A DNA stretch of 22,967 nt. It comes from Spirochaetia bacterium (GTDB lineage Bacteria; Spirochaetota; Spirochaetia; Treponematales; Breznakiellaceae). The notes under the pieces are model-generated. The model ran no database searches. It was not told the origin of the DNA and worked only from the letters and a program-made list of their open reading frames with translations. The position numbers and the translations under genes are program-made. Within the stretch, counting starts at the first letter, position 1. The number at the start of each line of letters is the position of its first letter. The stretch is taken from positions 1-22,967 of the forward strand of contig BOBI01000022.1 of the NCBI GenBank assembly GCA_026002305.1, read 5' to 3'. This document shows, in pieces, positions 1-7,854 of the stretch.

Positions 1-1
1 T

Positions 2-187
2 TTTGCCGCGCTCTTAACTTTTATGTTTCGTTATATCAAAAACATTCCATACGGGGCGTTTTTCGCTATCGCAATCATAAACATCATTACACCTGTTGTC
101 CGTTCAATCGAAACCACCTTTATTTTTTACAAAAACCGTCCAAACCACTTTATGCGCACCGGTAGGAGAATCCCCAATGAAAATTAA
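2..187 (+). CDS. rnfD: RnfD-like membrane subunit, C-terminal end only
   Basis: Only the last 61 codons are in the window; the gene is cut by the left edge. The reading frame is open from base 2 and ends TAA at 185-187. The peptide holds one hydrophobic segment (YGAFFAIAIINIITPVVRS) and a short polar tail. It resembles the last transmembrane helix of RnfD/NqrB, where a conserved glycine-phenylalanine stretch leads to an Asn-Pro-type helix end. The following gene starts inside it (ATG at 177), an 11-nt overlap, so the two are translationally linked. The assignment rests mainly on context, because rnfG-, rnfE- and rnfA-like genes follow in the usual D-G-E-A order. RnfD normally carries a covalently bound FMN and quinone-side membrane helices; that part lies outside the window. 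Confidence 0.72.
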   Translation, partial: FAALLTFMFRYIKNIPYGAFFAIAIINIITPVVRSIETTFIFYKNRPNHFMRTGRRIPNEN

Positions 188-656
188 CGATTTTTTCGGT
201 AATACCATACAAAAAATTAAACATTTCTTTTCAAATTTAGGTGATAACGGCATTCTGACTATTTGGATTGCGGCAATTCTAATTACCGGAACACTTTTAT
301 GGACACTTACCGCCGGATCGCGTGCAAATGTAATGATTAAAACCGTCAATAAATACCTTACAATCATTGGGGAGGAGCGCCTTATCGAATCGCCGATTAG
401 CAATTTTGCCCAAAGCGGCTGGGCAACGCAGGCCGGTTCATGGTGGTGGATGACAAGCCGCGAGAAAGCGGTTATTTTTCCGCTGATTATCGACGGCGCG
501 TTTGCACCCTGTTTGGGTATTATAAACAGGGAGGGCAACCTCGCAAGCATTACCCCGCTCAGTAAAAATGCCGAGCGCGGGGTGGATTATATGCAGACCG
601 GTTATATTCAAGTATGGATAGACCGTATCGAAAAAAGCGCAAAGTTTATACAATAA
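177..656 (+). CDS. RnfG-like single-pass membrane protein lacking the flavin-attachment motif
   Basis: 159 residues from the ATG at 177, which lies inside the end of rnfD. An upstream in-frame ATG at 96 is unlikely because it is buried in rnfD. A cytoplasmic stretch is followed by one membrane segment (about residues 28-46, GILTIWIAAILITGTLLW) and then a periplasmic domain of roughly 110 residues, the topology of RnfG/NqrC. Those subunits carry FMN covalently on the threonine of an SGAT-type motif near the C-terminus and are usually nearer 190-215 residues. No S/T-G-A-T motif can be found here. The identification therefore rests on position between rnfD and rnfE-like genes plus topology. It may be a flavin-less RnfG or an unrelated replacement. 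The next gene starts 21 nt downstream behind an AAGGA ribosome site. Confidence 0.6.
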   Translation: MKINDFFGNTIQKIKHFFSNLGDNGILTIWIAAILITGTLLWTLTAGSRANVMIKTVNKYLTIIGEERLIESPISNFAQSGWATQAGSWWWMTSREKAVIFPLIIDGAFAPCLGIINREGNLASITPLSKNAERGVDYMQTGYIQVWIDRIEKSAKFIQ

Positions 657-677
657 GGCAAAGAAATAAAAGGAAAA

Positions 678-1301
678 ATGAAAGACACTTTATATAATAA
701 ATTCAGCTCACTTTTTCACAGCCCCCTTTCAACAATGAGCGCGGCGGCGCTGCTTGTAACGGCATCCGTTAGGCTGTCTTTCGCCATAATCACGGCGTGC
801 GCGCTTCTGTGGCAGTACCTTATTTGCATTTTCATCACAAACATAGCAAAATCCGTTTTCCCCAAAAAAAACGGCGCGTTTACATCAGTCTTGCTTGCCG
901 CATTTATAGGCAGTGTTTTCTACCTTATTCTTTATTTTATTAATCCGTTACTGGCAATAGAAACCGGCCTTTTTACCGGAATTGTCCCTATTTTATTCGC
1001 CGCAAGCGGATTTTCCGCAGCGGCACAGACCGCTACCTTGCAGATGGCGCTGCTCCATGCCTTCCGCGAAGCGCTTTCAACCGGACTTTTGATTATCGCG
1101 TTATCATGTGTCCGCGAACCGTTAGGTTTTGCAACCCTTACCCTGCCCGGCGGTGACATGGGAATATTCGAGCTTTTTAACAACACCGCACTTTACCCGT
1201 TCCCTGTCAGAATCATCGCAAGCTCATGCGGGGCATTGTTACTTTTAGGCTACGCGCTTTTAATTTTCCGGCACATCGAAGGCAGGGGGGATCGCGGATG
1301 A
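678..1301 (+). CDS. rnfE: RnfE-like integral membrane protein
   Basis: 207 residues with about six hydrophobic segments. The best family signature is REPLGFATLTLPGG in the second half, which matches the RExxGxGTL-type loop of RnfE/NqrD. RnfE and RnfA form the inverted-topology membrane core of the Rnf ion pump and in known members coordinate an intramembrane iron centre through cysteines in a GLCP motif and an NC motif. By eye, the segments aligned with those motifs here read MSAAALLVTAS and FAASGFS, without cysteine. Four cysteines exist, but elsewhere. The stop TGA overlaps the next start as ATGA (1298-1301), the usual sign of coupled translation with rnfA. Divergence is high, so the subunit identity is moderately sure and redox function doubtful. 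Confidence 0.65.
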   Translation: MKDTLYNKFSSLFHSPLSTMSAAALLVTASVRLSFAIITACALLWQYLICIFITNIAKSVFPKKNGAFTSVLLAAFIGSVFYLILYFINPLLAIETGLFTGIVPILFAASGFSAAAQTATLQMALLHAFREALSTGLLIIALSCVREPLGFATLTLPGGDMGIFELFNNTALYPFPVRIIASSCGALLLLGYALLIFRHIEGRGDRG

Positions 1302-1885
1302 CATCTATCGCCTCGCTTGCCGTTATTTCAGGATTTAATCTGAACCTTGTACTCACATTTGCCCTTGGGGTCGAACAAATTCATTCTAATGTTGAAAAAC
1401 CCAACCTTGGAAAAATACTCCTTCTATGGATTTCTCTGTTTTTATCAAACTTTGCTATATGGCTTATGTGGACATATATTTTTGGTCCGTTATCGTTGGG
1501 GTTCCTAGGGCATTTTCTTATTTTCCCTATTTTGTTTTTATTCTTTTTATGTCTGGAAAGTTTTGTTTCCGGTATTTTTCCGCAGCTTGCCACAAAAACA
1601 AACGGGCCGTTTCAGAACTTTTCGTCGGTAGCGCTTTCATTCGCGTCAAGCACCATGACCTTGCTTCTCGCCGCCGGAGCCGCCGACGCATTAATGCTTA
1701 GTTTTGGATTTTCTACAGGAGCCATCGCCGCGATTGTGCTGACGGGCGCTATAGATAAACGAATAACAAATGAAAAAATACCGGCAAAAGTCAGGGGGGT
1801 GCCGCTTTTGCTTATTTCGATGGGGCTGCTTTCGCTTGTGTTTAACGCAGCGGCATTTGTTTTACTTAATTCGTTGCAAAATTGA
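1298..1885 (+). CDS. rnfA: RnfA-like integral membrane protein
   Basis: 195 residues from the ATG at 1298, the usual RnfA length (about 193). A longer in-frame version starting at 1226 would overlap the rnfE-like gene heavily and is not favoured. About six membrane segments are visible. The C-terminal pattern PAKVRGVPLLLISMGLLSL aligns well with the conserved PxxFRGxxIxLIxxGLMSLAF end of RnfA/NqrE. The N-terminal NNFVLxxFLGLCP region corresponds here to GFNLNLVLTFALGV and the later TTNCAVLG region to FSSVALS, so both iron-coordinating cysteines appear replaced; the protein has only one cysteine, in a different helix. No rnfB follows and the run ends here. It presumably pairs with the rnfE-like product in the membrane. 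Confidence 0.65.
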   Translation: MTSIASLAVISGFNLNLVLTFALGVEQIHSNVEKPNLGKILLLWISLFLSNFAIWLMWTYIFGPLSLGFLGHFLIFPILFLFFLCLESFVSGIFPQLATKTNGPFQNFSSVALSFASSTMTLLLAAGAADALMLSFGFSTGAIAAIVLTGAIDKRITNEKIPAKVRGVPLLLISMGLLSLVFNAAAFVLLNSLQN

Positions 1886-1923
1886 TTTAAAAATTTATTG
1901 ATAAAAATAGGGGTTTATAAAGG

Positions 1924-3816
1924 ATGGACAAGTCAATTTCGTTGATATTAGGATTTCATTTTCATATTCCTGATGGATATGCTGATGATGAGTACGAGCA
2001 GCTTTATTCCGGCACGATAAAACCATTCCTTTCAACCTTGTTTAAATTCCCAAAGATTCCCGTGATTTTACATTTTTCAGGCTCGCTGCTCTATTGGATT
2101 GAACGGCACCACGGTGAATTTTTTATGCTTCTAATTGATATGTTAAAACGTAAACAGATTGAAATATTAACCGGCGGATTTTACGAACCGATGATGCCTT
2201 TGCTGCCACTAAAAGACAGAACCGGACAAATTGAAATGCTTACCACATATTTGCGCAAACAGTTTGGCAAGCGCTCGCTGGGCTGCTGGATTCCCGCAGG
2301 TTCATGGGAACAAATTAATATAAGCACGCTTTCAAAATATAATATAAATTGGACTTTTTTAGACGAACAGCATTTTACCGATGTCAAACTTAATACCCAT
2401 GCTCCGTGCATTAGCGAGGACAGGGGAAAGCTGCTCACGATTTTTCCGATTTCAAGAAAAATGCAAACTGAAATTGAAAGCGCTGCGGCCGTTACGGCAA
2501 TAAACAGTATCAAAAACAACTGCACAAAAAATGACAATCATGTATTAACGGTTTTCCCGCGTATGTTTAACAATGGTACATCGGAAAATAACATTCTTGA
2601 ATTTCTTGACCTTCTTACCAAAAACGAAGAAGAAATTGAAGTTGTACTACCAAGTAAAATTGTAAAGAACCAACCGCCGTTACAAAAAGCATATTTCTCC
2701 GGTAACAGTGTAAAAAACTTTTTAGTTAAGTATCCCGAAGCAAATAACATTTATTCAAAGATGGGATTTGTTCATTCACTTGTAGATCAGGCACACGGTG
2801 ATAAAATACGCAAACGCAGGGCGCAGGAAGAATTATGGAAAGCTCAAAGTTATGACCTTTTTTGCGACGAAGCGCATTATTTACAAAACACCCAAATGCC
2901 GCTGCCCATTGGAATTCACCGTTCTAACATACGCGCGGCAGCGTATCAGGCAATAATAGAAGCGGAAAGAATAACACGCGAAACAAAATCTTTTTTGCCT
3001 GCGATTACCACATTTGATTTTAATTTTGATGGAATAAACGAATATGTATATCAGGGAAACCCTGTAAATTGTTTAATAAAACGCACAGGCGCAAATATTT
3101 TTGAACTGGACTATATTCCAAAACCTTGGAATTATTTAAATACATCGCTGGGGCATTATGCGTTTTCCGACATTATTGCCCCTCCAGATTTTTCAATTGA
3201 TGATGTACGCCTTAATAAATTTTCCGCCTGCCGCATAATGGCAGGGGAAACATACGACGAAATTGACATAGACAGATCGCACGGAAAGGTAAGTTTTAAG
3301 TCGGTACAACAAAATAAAAACATAAAGTTTAACGAAATTGAAATTCAAAAATATTATCATATAAAGGAAAACTGTGTTAATGTCCGCTACATTTTGCTGA
3401 ACACCGGCAAGACAGATGTTGATTTTAGTTTTATACCTGAAATAAATTTATCTTTTTACGACGGAAGTGAAAAAAACTTACGCGTTAAACATTCCGACAC
3501 CGATGATGATATTAAAAACATGCGTAAAAGAAATAATCGCTCAAAGATTTTAGATACCGCGTCTGGCGATTCATTGTTAGACGATGAAGTAATAATAGGA
3601 TTAAAAAATTTACAATTTGAAGACCTGTATAACGAAGCCATTGTTGAAATTAAATTTGTTGAAAACGACGGCTTTTGGATCCTGCATGAAAAAAACAACG
3701 CGCACGAAAAAGACCCGATCCAATACCAGCAAACCTGTGTAATGAGCGTCCGGAAAATTAGTTTAAAAAGCGGAACCCATACTGATTTTCAGATTTCACT
3801 TTCAATTTGTCATTGA
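1924..3816 (+). CDS. GH57 family 4-alpha-glucanotransferase-like protein, probably non-catalytic
   Basis: 630 residues, full length for GH57 glucanotransferases. The N-terminal GH57 barrel starts with FHFHIP (family HNHQP). The substrate-side block EILTGGFYEPMMPLLP, residues 80-95, and the following RTGQIEML are well kept. A domain like DUF1926 is visible after about residue 360 (TFDFNFDGINEY, FELDYIPKPWNYL). The catalytic blocks are altered. The family WLTERVWxP motif reads WIPAGSWEQ (122-130), so the nucleophile Glu is Ala125. The DDGE-type block with the acid/base Asp reads FNNGTSE (215-221), with Asn216-Asn217. The later RAQCNxxYWHG block reads KAQSYDLFCDE. It is therefore probably a pseudo-enzyme, perhaps glucan-binding. 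AGGGG at 1909-1913 is the likely ribosome site. The 3' end overlaps the convergent gene by 7 nt. Confidence 0.8.
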   Translation: MDKSISLILGFHFHIPDGYADDEYEQLYSGTIKPFLSTLFKFPKIPVILHFSGSLLYWIERHHGEFFMLLIDMLKRKQIEILTGGFYEPMMPLLPLKDRTGQIEMLTTYLRKQFGKRSLGCWIPAGSWEQINISTLSKYNINWTFLDEQHFTDVKLNTHAPCISEDRGKLLTIFPISRKMQTEIESAAAVTAINSIKNNCTKNDNHVLTVFPRMFNNGTSENNILEFLDLLTKNEEEIEVVLPSKIVKNQPPLQKAYFSGNSVKNFLVKYPEANNIYSKMGFVHSLVDQAHGDKIRKRRAQEELWKAQSYDLFCDEAHYLQNTQMPLPIGIHRSNIRAAAYQAIIEAERITRETKSFLPAITTFDFNFDGINEYVYQGNPVNCLIKRTGANIFELDYIPKPWNYLNTSLGHYAFSDIIAPPDFSIDDVRLNKFSACRIMAGETYDEIDIDRSHGKVSFKSVQQNKNIKFNEIEIQKYYHIKENCVNVRYILLNTGKTDVDFSFIPEINLSFYDGSEKNLRVKHSDTDDDIKNMRKRNNRSKILDTASGDSLLDDEVIIGLKNLQFEDLYNEAIVEIKFVENDGFWILHEKNNAHEKDPIQYQQTCVMSVRKISLKSGTHTDFQISLSICH

Positions 3817-4796
3817 GTCCTTTGTATAAGATTTTTTCGTTTCCGGAAAACAAGCGCCGGTACAAGCAAAATAATAAAAAAACTGCCGGCGGCGGAAAAA
3901 AGTAAAAATAAAACCGTTTTAAATTCCGAAAAGAAAAAATTATTCCCCGCAATTTCTATATGAGAGAAATTCCTGTCGGTATTACTGTTAAGGGCGCCGG
4001 TAAAAACAGCCGTGATATTTTGCGCATATTGAAAAAACAATTCGGCCATTTGCCCGACCGTCAAAACCTCAAGTTTTGCGTTAAAGAATCTCCCCCTGTC
4101 CCTGCCGGAAATTGTAAGCAGTGGAAAATCATAATCCCAGCCGGTCAAGAATTCCGGCCTCTCCCTAACCCGGGACGTGAATACACAGGGAACTTTAAAG
4201 GCGGCGCAAAGTTCAAAAAAAGGGACGATAAAATTTCTTGGGACATTCCATGCCGCGCCGCTGCTTTTAAGAACATCAAGTTGAAACGGCGGCTTTGAAA
4301 AATTAGCGTAAACCATCAATATGTTTTGATATGTATCAAATTCGTCAAAAAGAAGCCGTGTTCCGTTTTCAATATTAACATCATCAAAGAAATCCTGCTC
4401 ATCAAAATTGTCATTTATATTATCATCTTCTAAAAAGACCACGCGAACATCAAAAGGGGTTTCCGTCTCCGTTACCTTATCAATAAATTTAAGCGCAAAG
4501 TTCATACACCAAATAAGTTCTGCCGCGTCGGCAGAATGTTGCGCATCGGACTTTTTGTCCAAAACCGGAATACAAAGCACAAAAGTTGCACTGCTATTAT
4601 TTACGGCTTTAGCGGGCATAAAAACCTGAATAGGGTTTGTTTCATAAACCACCTTGCGCAAGGCAAGGCTATTTAAAAGCGACGCCTTAATTTCCGCTAT
4701 GTTGGATATAGGATTCAATTCAATGCCGCTTTGCGCGGACACAAAAAAATTGCAAACAAAAAAAAGAATGATTACTAAAAGACTGCGGTTTTTCAC
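3810..4796 (-). CDS. exported, C-terminally membrane-anchored protein of unknown function
   Basis: 328 residues. A signal peptide is clear (MKNRSLLVIILFFVCNFFVSA, cleavage before QS). A single C-terminal membrane helix lies at about residues 296-316 and is followed by a basic RKRKN tail, so the body of about 270 residues should be periplasmic with the tail in the cytoplasm. The segments ATFVLCIPVLD, DAAELIWCMNFALKFI and FDVRVVFLEDDN, in that order, faintly recall the core strands and helix of M28-type aminopeptidase folds. No metal ligands of that family can be assigned, so this is only a fold guess. It sits 15 nt after the 480-aa gene on the same strand and is probably co-transcribed with it. 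Its last codons overlap the end of the GH57-like gene on the other strand. Confidence 0.75.
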   Translation of the reverse strand: MKNRSLLVIILFFVCNFFVSAQSGIELNPISNIAEIKASLLNSLALRKVVYETNPIQVFMPAKAVNNSSATFVLCIPVLDKKSDAQHSADAAELIWCMNFALKFIDKVTETETPFDVRVVFLEDDNINDNFDEQDFFDDVNIENGTRLLFDEFDTYQNILMVYANFSKPPFQLDVLKSSGAAWNVPRNFIVPFFELCAAFKVPCVFTSRVRERPEFLTGWDYDFPLLTISGRDRGRFFNAKLEVLTVGQMAELFFQYAQNITAVFTGALNSNTDRNFSHIEIAGNNFFFSEFKTVLFLLFSAAGSFFIILLVPALVFRKRKNLIQRTQ

Positions 4797-4811
4797 AACC
4801 CTTTTACCGGA

Positions 4812-6254
4812 TTAACCGCCAAGTTTAGCCAGACAAGACTTAACCCACGTGTCAACTTCGTCAGGATACCTGCTTTGGACACCTAAAAATTCCGTAAGCG
4901 CATTCCGGTAATCCCCGCTAAAGTAATACACCTGGCCCAAATAAAAACGCGCTCTGTAACCGGCATCGCCCCTGCGCGAAACAGAAAGGTATTGCTCAAG
5001 ATTTTGCTTTGCGGTACCCCAATTACGCCACATAATCGGCCCCCTAACTATTACCGATAATTCGAAATCATCTTGAACCATCTGTGTACTCAAAAGATCC
5101 TGATTAAAGACACGCGGTTCACGAATGGCGGCGGTTGACAGGGGATTAGGCGGCAGGGGCCGGTAATCACCGCCTGAAAATGCGCCGCCCTGCTGATAAG
5201 CCTCACTTGTGTTGGGCGTATAAGCCTCACTTGTGTTAGGCGTATAAGTCCCGCTTGTGTTAGGCGTATAAGGCGTGGGAGCGGGCGCCGGTGCATAGGT
5301 ACTGCCCGCCCGTGCGGAAATCTCCGCCGGGATAAAGGTAGCGTTATACCCCGGGGATATTGTTCCGCGTCCGGAACGTATATCTTCCTCAATGACAACC
5401 GCGTAATAGTAGGGAACGCCTGCAGTTGCGTAATCATTGTATGGCGAAATTACCCCAAGTTGAATAACCGTTGCCGTTAGCAGATCCGGAAGACGGCGTA
5501 TAGGCTGAATACTGCGGTAAAGCACGGCATTTTTCCCGGGGTTGGAAGACAAAAAATTAATCTGAATAAAATTACCCTGCGCATTTGCCGTTATACCGCT
5601 TATACCGCCGGTTGTTGAAAGGGAATATTTTGCGGTGTTACTTGTCTCGAAAACAGGTGTTGAAGGATAGGTATAGGTAGGATGCGCAAGGGTATTGTAA
5701 GGCGGTTGGCCAAGTGAACTGTAGGGCGGCTGGGTTAGATCGTATCTTCCGGCATTTTCCTGTGCCATTTGAAAAGGCTGGGGTGTAACAGGCACGCCAT
5801 CATAAGCTCTGTTCGCGTAAGCGTGGGGCATTGATTGCGGAACGGCAAAGGATGTTGCGTCAACACTATGCGCTGTACCGTCTATCTTTATGTTTATCAT
5901 ATTGTTGAACGGAATAATCAGTTCGTATTTTTGTTTGCTTTCGTCGCTTGCGGCGACAAAATAGTACCAGTCGCCCGCCTGCGACACTTCTGAATATGTC
6001 TGCCGCCCATAAGGAATTTCGGTACCCTGATATTGATTCGGCTGCGTACCGCCAAAAAACGGTGTTTTAGAACGAAACACATACACGGGGCCGCGGACAC
6101 TATTTGAATCTTTCCATGTAAGAACAATATTTCGCCCGGTTGTTGTTGCCTTTAAGTTTGAAACAAAAGGTGCGAAAATTGAATTTGAAGATTGAGGGAA
6201 AACTGTTTGGGATGCGATTAAGATTGCAAACAGTGATATAAAAATCCGCCGCAT
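4812..6254 (-). CDS. exported fibronectin-III-like and TPR protein with a tandem peptide repeat
   Basis: 480 residues starting with a signal peptide (MRRIFISLFAILIASQTVF). Residues about 30-110 (NLKATTTGRNIVLTWKDS, VYVFRSKTPF, GDWYYFVAA) have the spacing of a fibronectin type III module. Residues about 215-320 look like a second one (FIQINFLSS, AVLYRSIQPI, VPYYYAVVIEE). Between this and the C-terminus is a Pro/Tyr/Thr-rich linker with three near-identical YTPNTSEA-type octapeptides. The last 60 residues (ARFYLGQVYYFSGDYRNALT, then RYPDE) form a TPR-like helical repeat of the kind used for protein-protein contact. The role is probably a periplasmic or envelope-associated scaffold. It is the first gene of a two-gene operon with the 328-aa protein. 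No strong ribosome site precedes the ATG at 6254. Confidence 0.78.
   Translation of the reverse strand: MRRIFISLFAILIASQTVFPQSSNSIFAPFVSNLKATTTGRNIVLTWKDSNSVRGPVYVFRSKTPFFGGTQPNQYQGTEIPYGRQTYSEVSQAGDWYYFVAASDESKQKYELIIPFNNMINIKIDGTAHSVDATSFAVPQSMPHAYANRAYDGVPVTPQPFQMAQENAGRYDLTQPPYSSLGQPPYNTLAHPTYTYPSTPVFETSNTAKYSLSTTGGISGITANAQGNFIQINFLSSNPGKNAVLYRSIQPIRRLPDLLTATVIQLGVISPYNDYATAGVPYYYAVVIEEDIRSGRGTISPGYNATFIPAEISARAGSTYAPAPAPTPYTPNTSGTYTPNTSEAYTPNTSEAYQQGGAFSGGDYRPLPPNPLSTAAIREPRVFNQDLLSTQMVQDDFELSVIVRGPIMWRNWGTAKQNLEQYLSVSRRGDAGYRARFYLGQVYYFSGDYRNALTEFLGVQSRYPDEVDTWVKSCLAKLGG
5194..5277 (-). repeat. 24-bp tandem repeat inside the FN3/TPR protein gene
   Basis: Three full 24-bp units (5206-5229, 5230-5253, 5254-5277, each beginning CTTGTGTT on the + strand) plus a partial unit at 5194-5205. 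They encode the YTPNTSEA octapeptides. The length is a multiple of three, so slippage would add or remove whole octapeptides without breaking the frame. Confidence 0.85.
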
Positions 6255-6313
6255 GGTACTGTATATTTTTTCATAGAATAAGTTTATTGTCTAGGTAATG
6301 GAAGGATGCCGTT

Positions 6314-6850
6314 ATGTTATGTAATCACCGCACGAATAAAAACATTATTGCGTTAATTGTAGTTGTCTCCCAGATTATAATTCTTGCCGCCTGTTCCGGC
6401 GCGCCAAAAAATGCAACCGCCCTGAATGTTCAAAAACACGAAAATCCTCCGGCAATACAGGAAGACGGCAGCTTTTCAAAATTACCCGCCGTCATACGCG
6501 AATATTTGAAACAAATCGCCGACGCTTTTGAAAACCACAATAACAAATTCTTAATAGCACAGGGTGAAGAAAATTACGACAAGGATTTGCGTGGCAGCAC
6601 AAGCGAAGGACAATATTTAGCTATGCTGTACCGCGCCGGCCCGTACATAAAAGATTCAACATGGCAAATTCCCGATTACAAGCTCAATTTAAGCGCCGTA
6701 CAGCATATAAAATGGCTGTCTTACAGGGAACAAGGGCCTGTTCTTGAAATAGAAGGAATTATCACGGAAAGCTCAGGAAAGACAATTCCCTGCAGGTTGA
6801 TGCTTTTATGGCGGCTGAACATTCCTAAAATAATCGGCACCTACCCATAA
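6314..6850 (+). CDS. putative lipoprotein of unknown function
   Basis: 178 residues. The N-terminus has a hydrophobic stretch ending in a lipobox (ILAAC, lipidated Cys27), so the mature protein should be anchored to a membrane by lipid. After a short Asn/Pro-rich linker there is a compact domain with AVIREYLKQIADAFENHN (helical), GSTSEGQYLAMLYRAGPY and a strand-rich C-terminus ending in IPKIIGTYP. No enzyme motif or known family was recognised. The ATG at 6314 follows a good ribosome site (GGAAGG, 6300-6305). A competing ATG at 6306 is out of frame. It is divergent from the 480-aa gene across a 59-bp gap that must hold both promoters. flaB follows 142 nt later with its own promoter, so they are probably separate units. 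Confidence 0.75.
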   Translation: MLCNHRTNKNIIALIVVVSQIIILAACSGAPKNATALNVQKHENPPAIQEDGSFSKLPAVIREYLKQIADAFENHNNKFLIAQGEENYDKDLRGSTSEGQYLAMLYRAGPYIKDSTWQIPDYKLNLSAVQHIKWLSYREQGPVLEIEGIITESSGKTIPCRLMLLWRLNIPKIIGTYP

Positions 6851-6878
6851 TGGCTTTTCGCGGCGTTTAAAAAAATCC

Positions 6879-6905
6879 TAAAGTGAATTTTTCAAACACC
6901 GATAT
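6879..6905 (+). promoter_or_regulatory. sigma-28 (FliA-type) flagellar promoter for flaB
   Basis: TAAA at 6879-6882, a spacer of exactly 15 nt, then ACCGATAT at 6898-6905. The consensus for the flagellar sigma factor is TAAA-N15-GCCGATAA. It lies about 90 nt upstream of flaB and in the right orientation. Late flagellar genes such as flagellins are classically controlled this way. Confidence 0.82.
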
Positions 6906-6910
6906 AATAG

Positions 6911-6992
6911 TAAGGCCGTAAGATATGGAAGCCGTGGGCAATAAAACCTGCAGGGGACAGGAAAGCCCGAAAGTCCATTAGGAGAAATTAAT
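6911..6992 (+). promoter_or_regulatory. flaB 5' leader with several GGA motifs and ribosome site
   Basis: The roughly 80-nt untranslated leader carries ATGGA, AGGGGAC, ACAGGAAAG (6957-6965) and the ribosome site AGGAG (6980-6984). ACAGGA is the core of CsrA binding sites, and a second GGA lies in the ribosome site itself. CsrA control of flagellin translation is known in Bacillus and Borrelia. That this leader binds CsrA is inference. Confidence 0.4.
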
Positions 6993-7853
6993 ATGATTAT
7001 CAATCACAATCTTAGCGCGATGTTTGCGGACAGGACATTAAAGGTTACACAGAATGAGCTAAATAGAAACAGCGAAAGATTATCCAGCGGGCTTCGTATT
7101 AACCGCGCAGGTGATGACGCATCGGGATTGGCCGTATCAGAAAAATTACGCAGCCAGATTCGCGGCTTAAATCAAGCGTCTAACAATGCGCATAACGGTA
7201 TATCCTTTATTCAAACAACAGAAGGTTATCTGCAGGAATCGCAGGATATTATTCAGCGTCTGCGCGAGTTAGCTGTCCAGTCGGCAAACGGTATTTATAC
7301 AGCGGAAGACAGGATGCAAATTCAGGTTGAAGTTTCTTCGTTAATTGACGAAGTTGACCGCATTGCAAGCCATGCGCAGTTTAACGGCATGAATTTATTA
7401 ACAGGACGCTTTGCACGCGAGAATGGCGAGAATGTCATTACAGCTTCTATGTGGTTGCACATCGGCGCAAACATCGATCAACGCGAGCGTGTGTTCATCG
7501 GCACAATGACATCAAAGTCGTTGGGTATGCGCGATTTAAGCACCGATGTAATTATGACACTTGAAACGCCGGATGACGCCAACCGCGCAATAGGAACGTT
7601 AGACGAAGCGCTGAAGAAAGTAAGCAAGCAAAGAGCGGATCTTGGCGCATACCAAAACCGGTTAGAGCACGCAATACGCGGAATTGATATAGGCGCTGAA
7701 AATATGCAGGCTGCCGAATCACGCATACGCGATACCGACATGGCAAGTGAAATGGTTGAGTATACAAAGAATCAAATACTTACACAGAGCGGTACAGCGA
7801 TGCTTGCGCAGGCTAACCAGAGGGCGCAAACTGTCCTGCAACTATTACAGTAG
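6993..7853 (+). CDS. flaB: FlaB periplasmic flagellar filament core flagellin
   Basis: 286 residues, the standard length of spirochaete FlaB. The N-terminal D0/D1 block is highly conserved ([54 protein letters not shown]). The C-terminal D1/D0 block ends [20 protein letters not shown] and [20 protein letters not shown]. The variable central domain of enteric flagellins is absent, as in FlaB. The protein has no signal peptide and is exported by the flagellar type III system, polymerising into the core of the filament that lies in the periplasm. The gene follows a sigma-28 promoter and an AGGAG ribosome site 8 nt before the ATG. Spirochaetes usually carry several flaB paralogues; which one this is cannot be told here. 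The stop lies 1 nt from the convergent aroDE stop. Confidence 0.97.
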   Translation: MIINHNLSAMFADRTLKVTQNELNRNSERLSSGLRINRAGDDASGLAVSEKLRSQIRGLNQASNNAHNGISFIQTTEGYLQESQDIIQRLRELAVQSANGIYTAEDRMQIQVEVSSLIDEVDRIASHAQFNGMNLLTGRFARENGENVITASMWLHIGANIDQRERVFIGTMTSKSLGMRDLSTDVIMTLETPDDANRAIGTLDEALKKVSKQRADLGAYQNRLEHAIRGIDIGAENMQAAESRIRDTDMASEMVEYTKNQILTQSGTAMLAQANQRAQTVLQLLQ

Positions 7854-7854
7854 T

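Noticed and set aside
104-550. 148-aa frame on the - strand
   Set aside because: It is antisense to the RnfG-like gene and has no supporting features.
3960-4298. 112-aa frame on the + strand
   Set aside because: It is antisense to the 328-aa exported protein, which has a signal peptide and membrane anchor.
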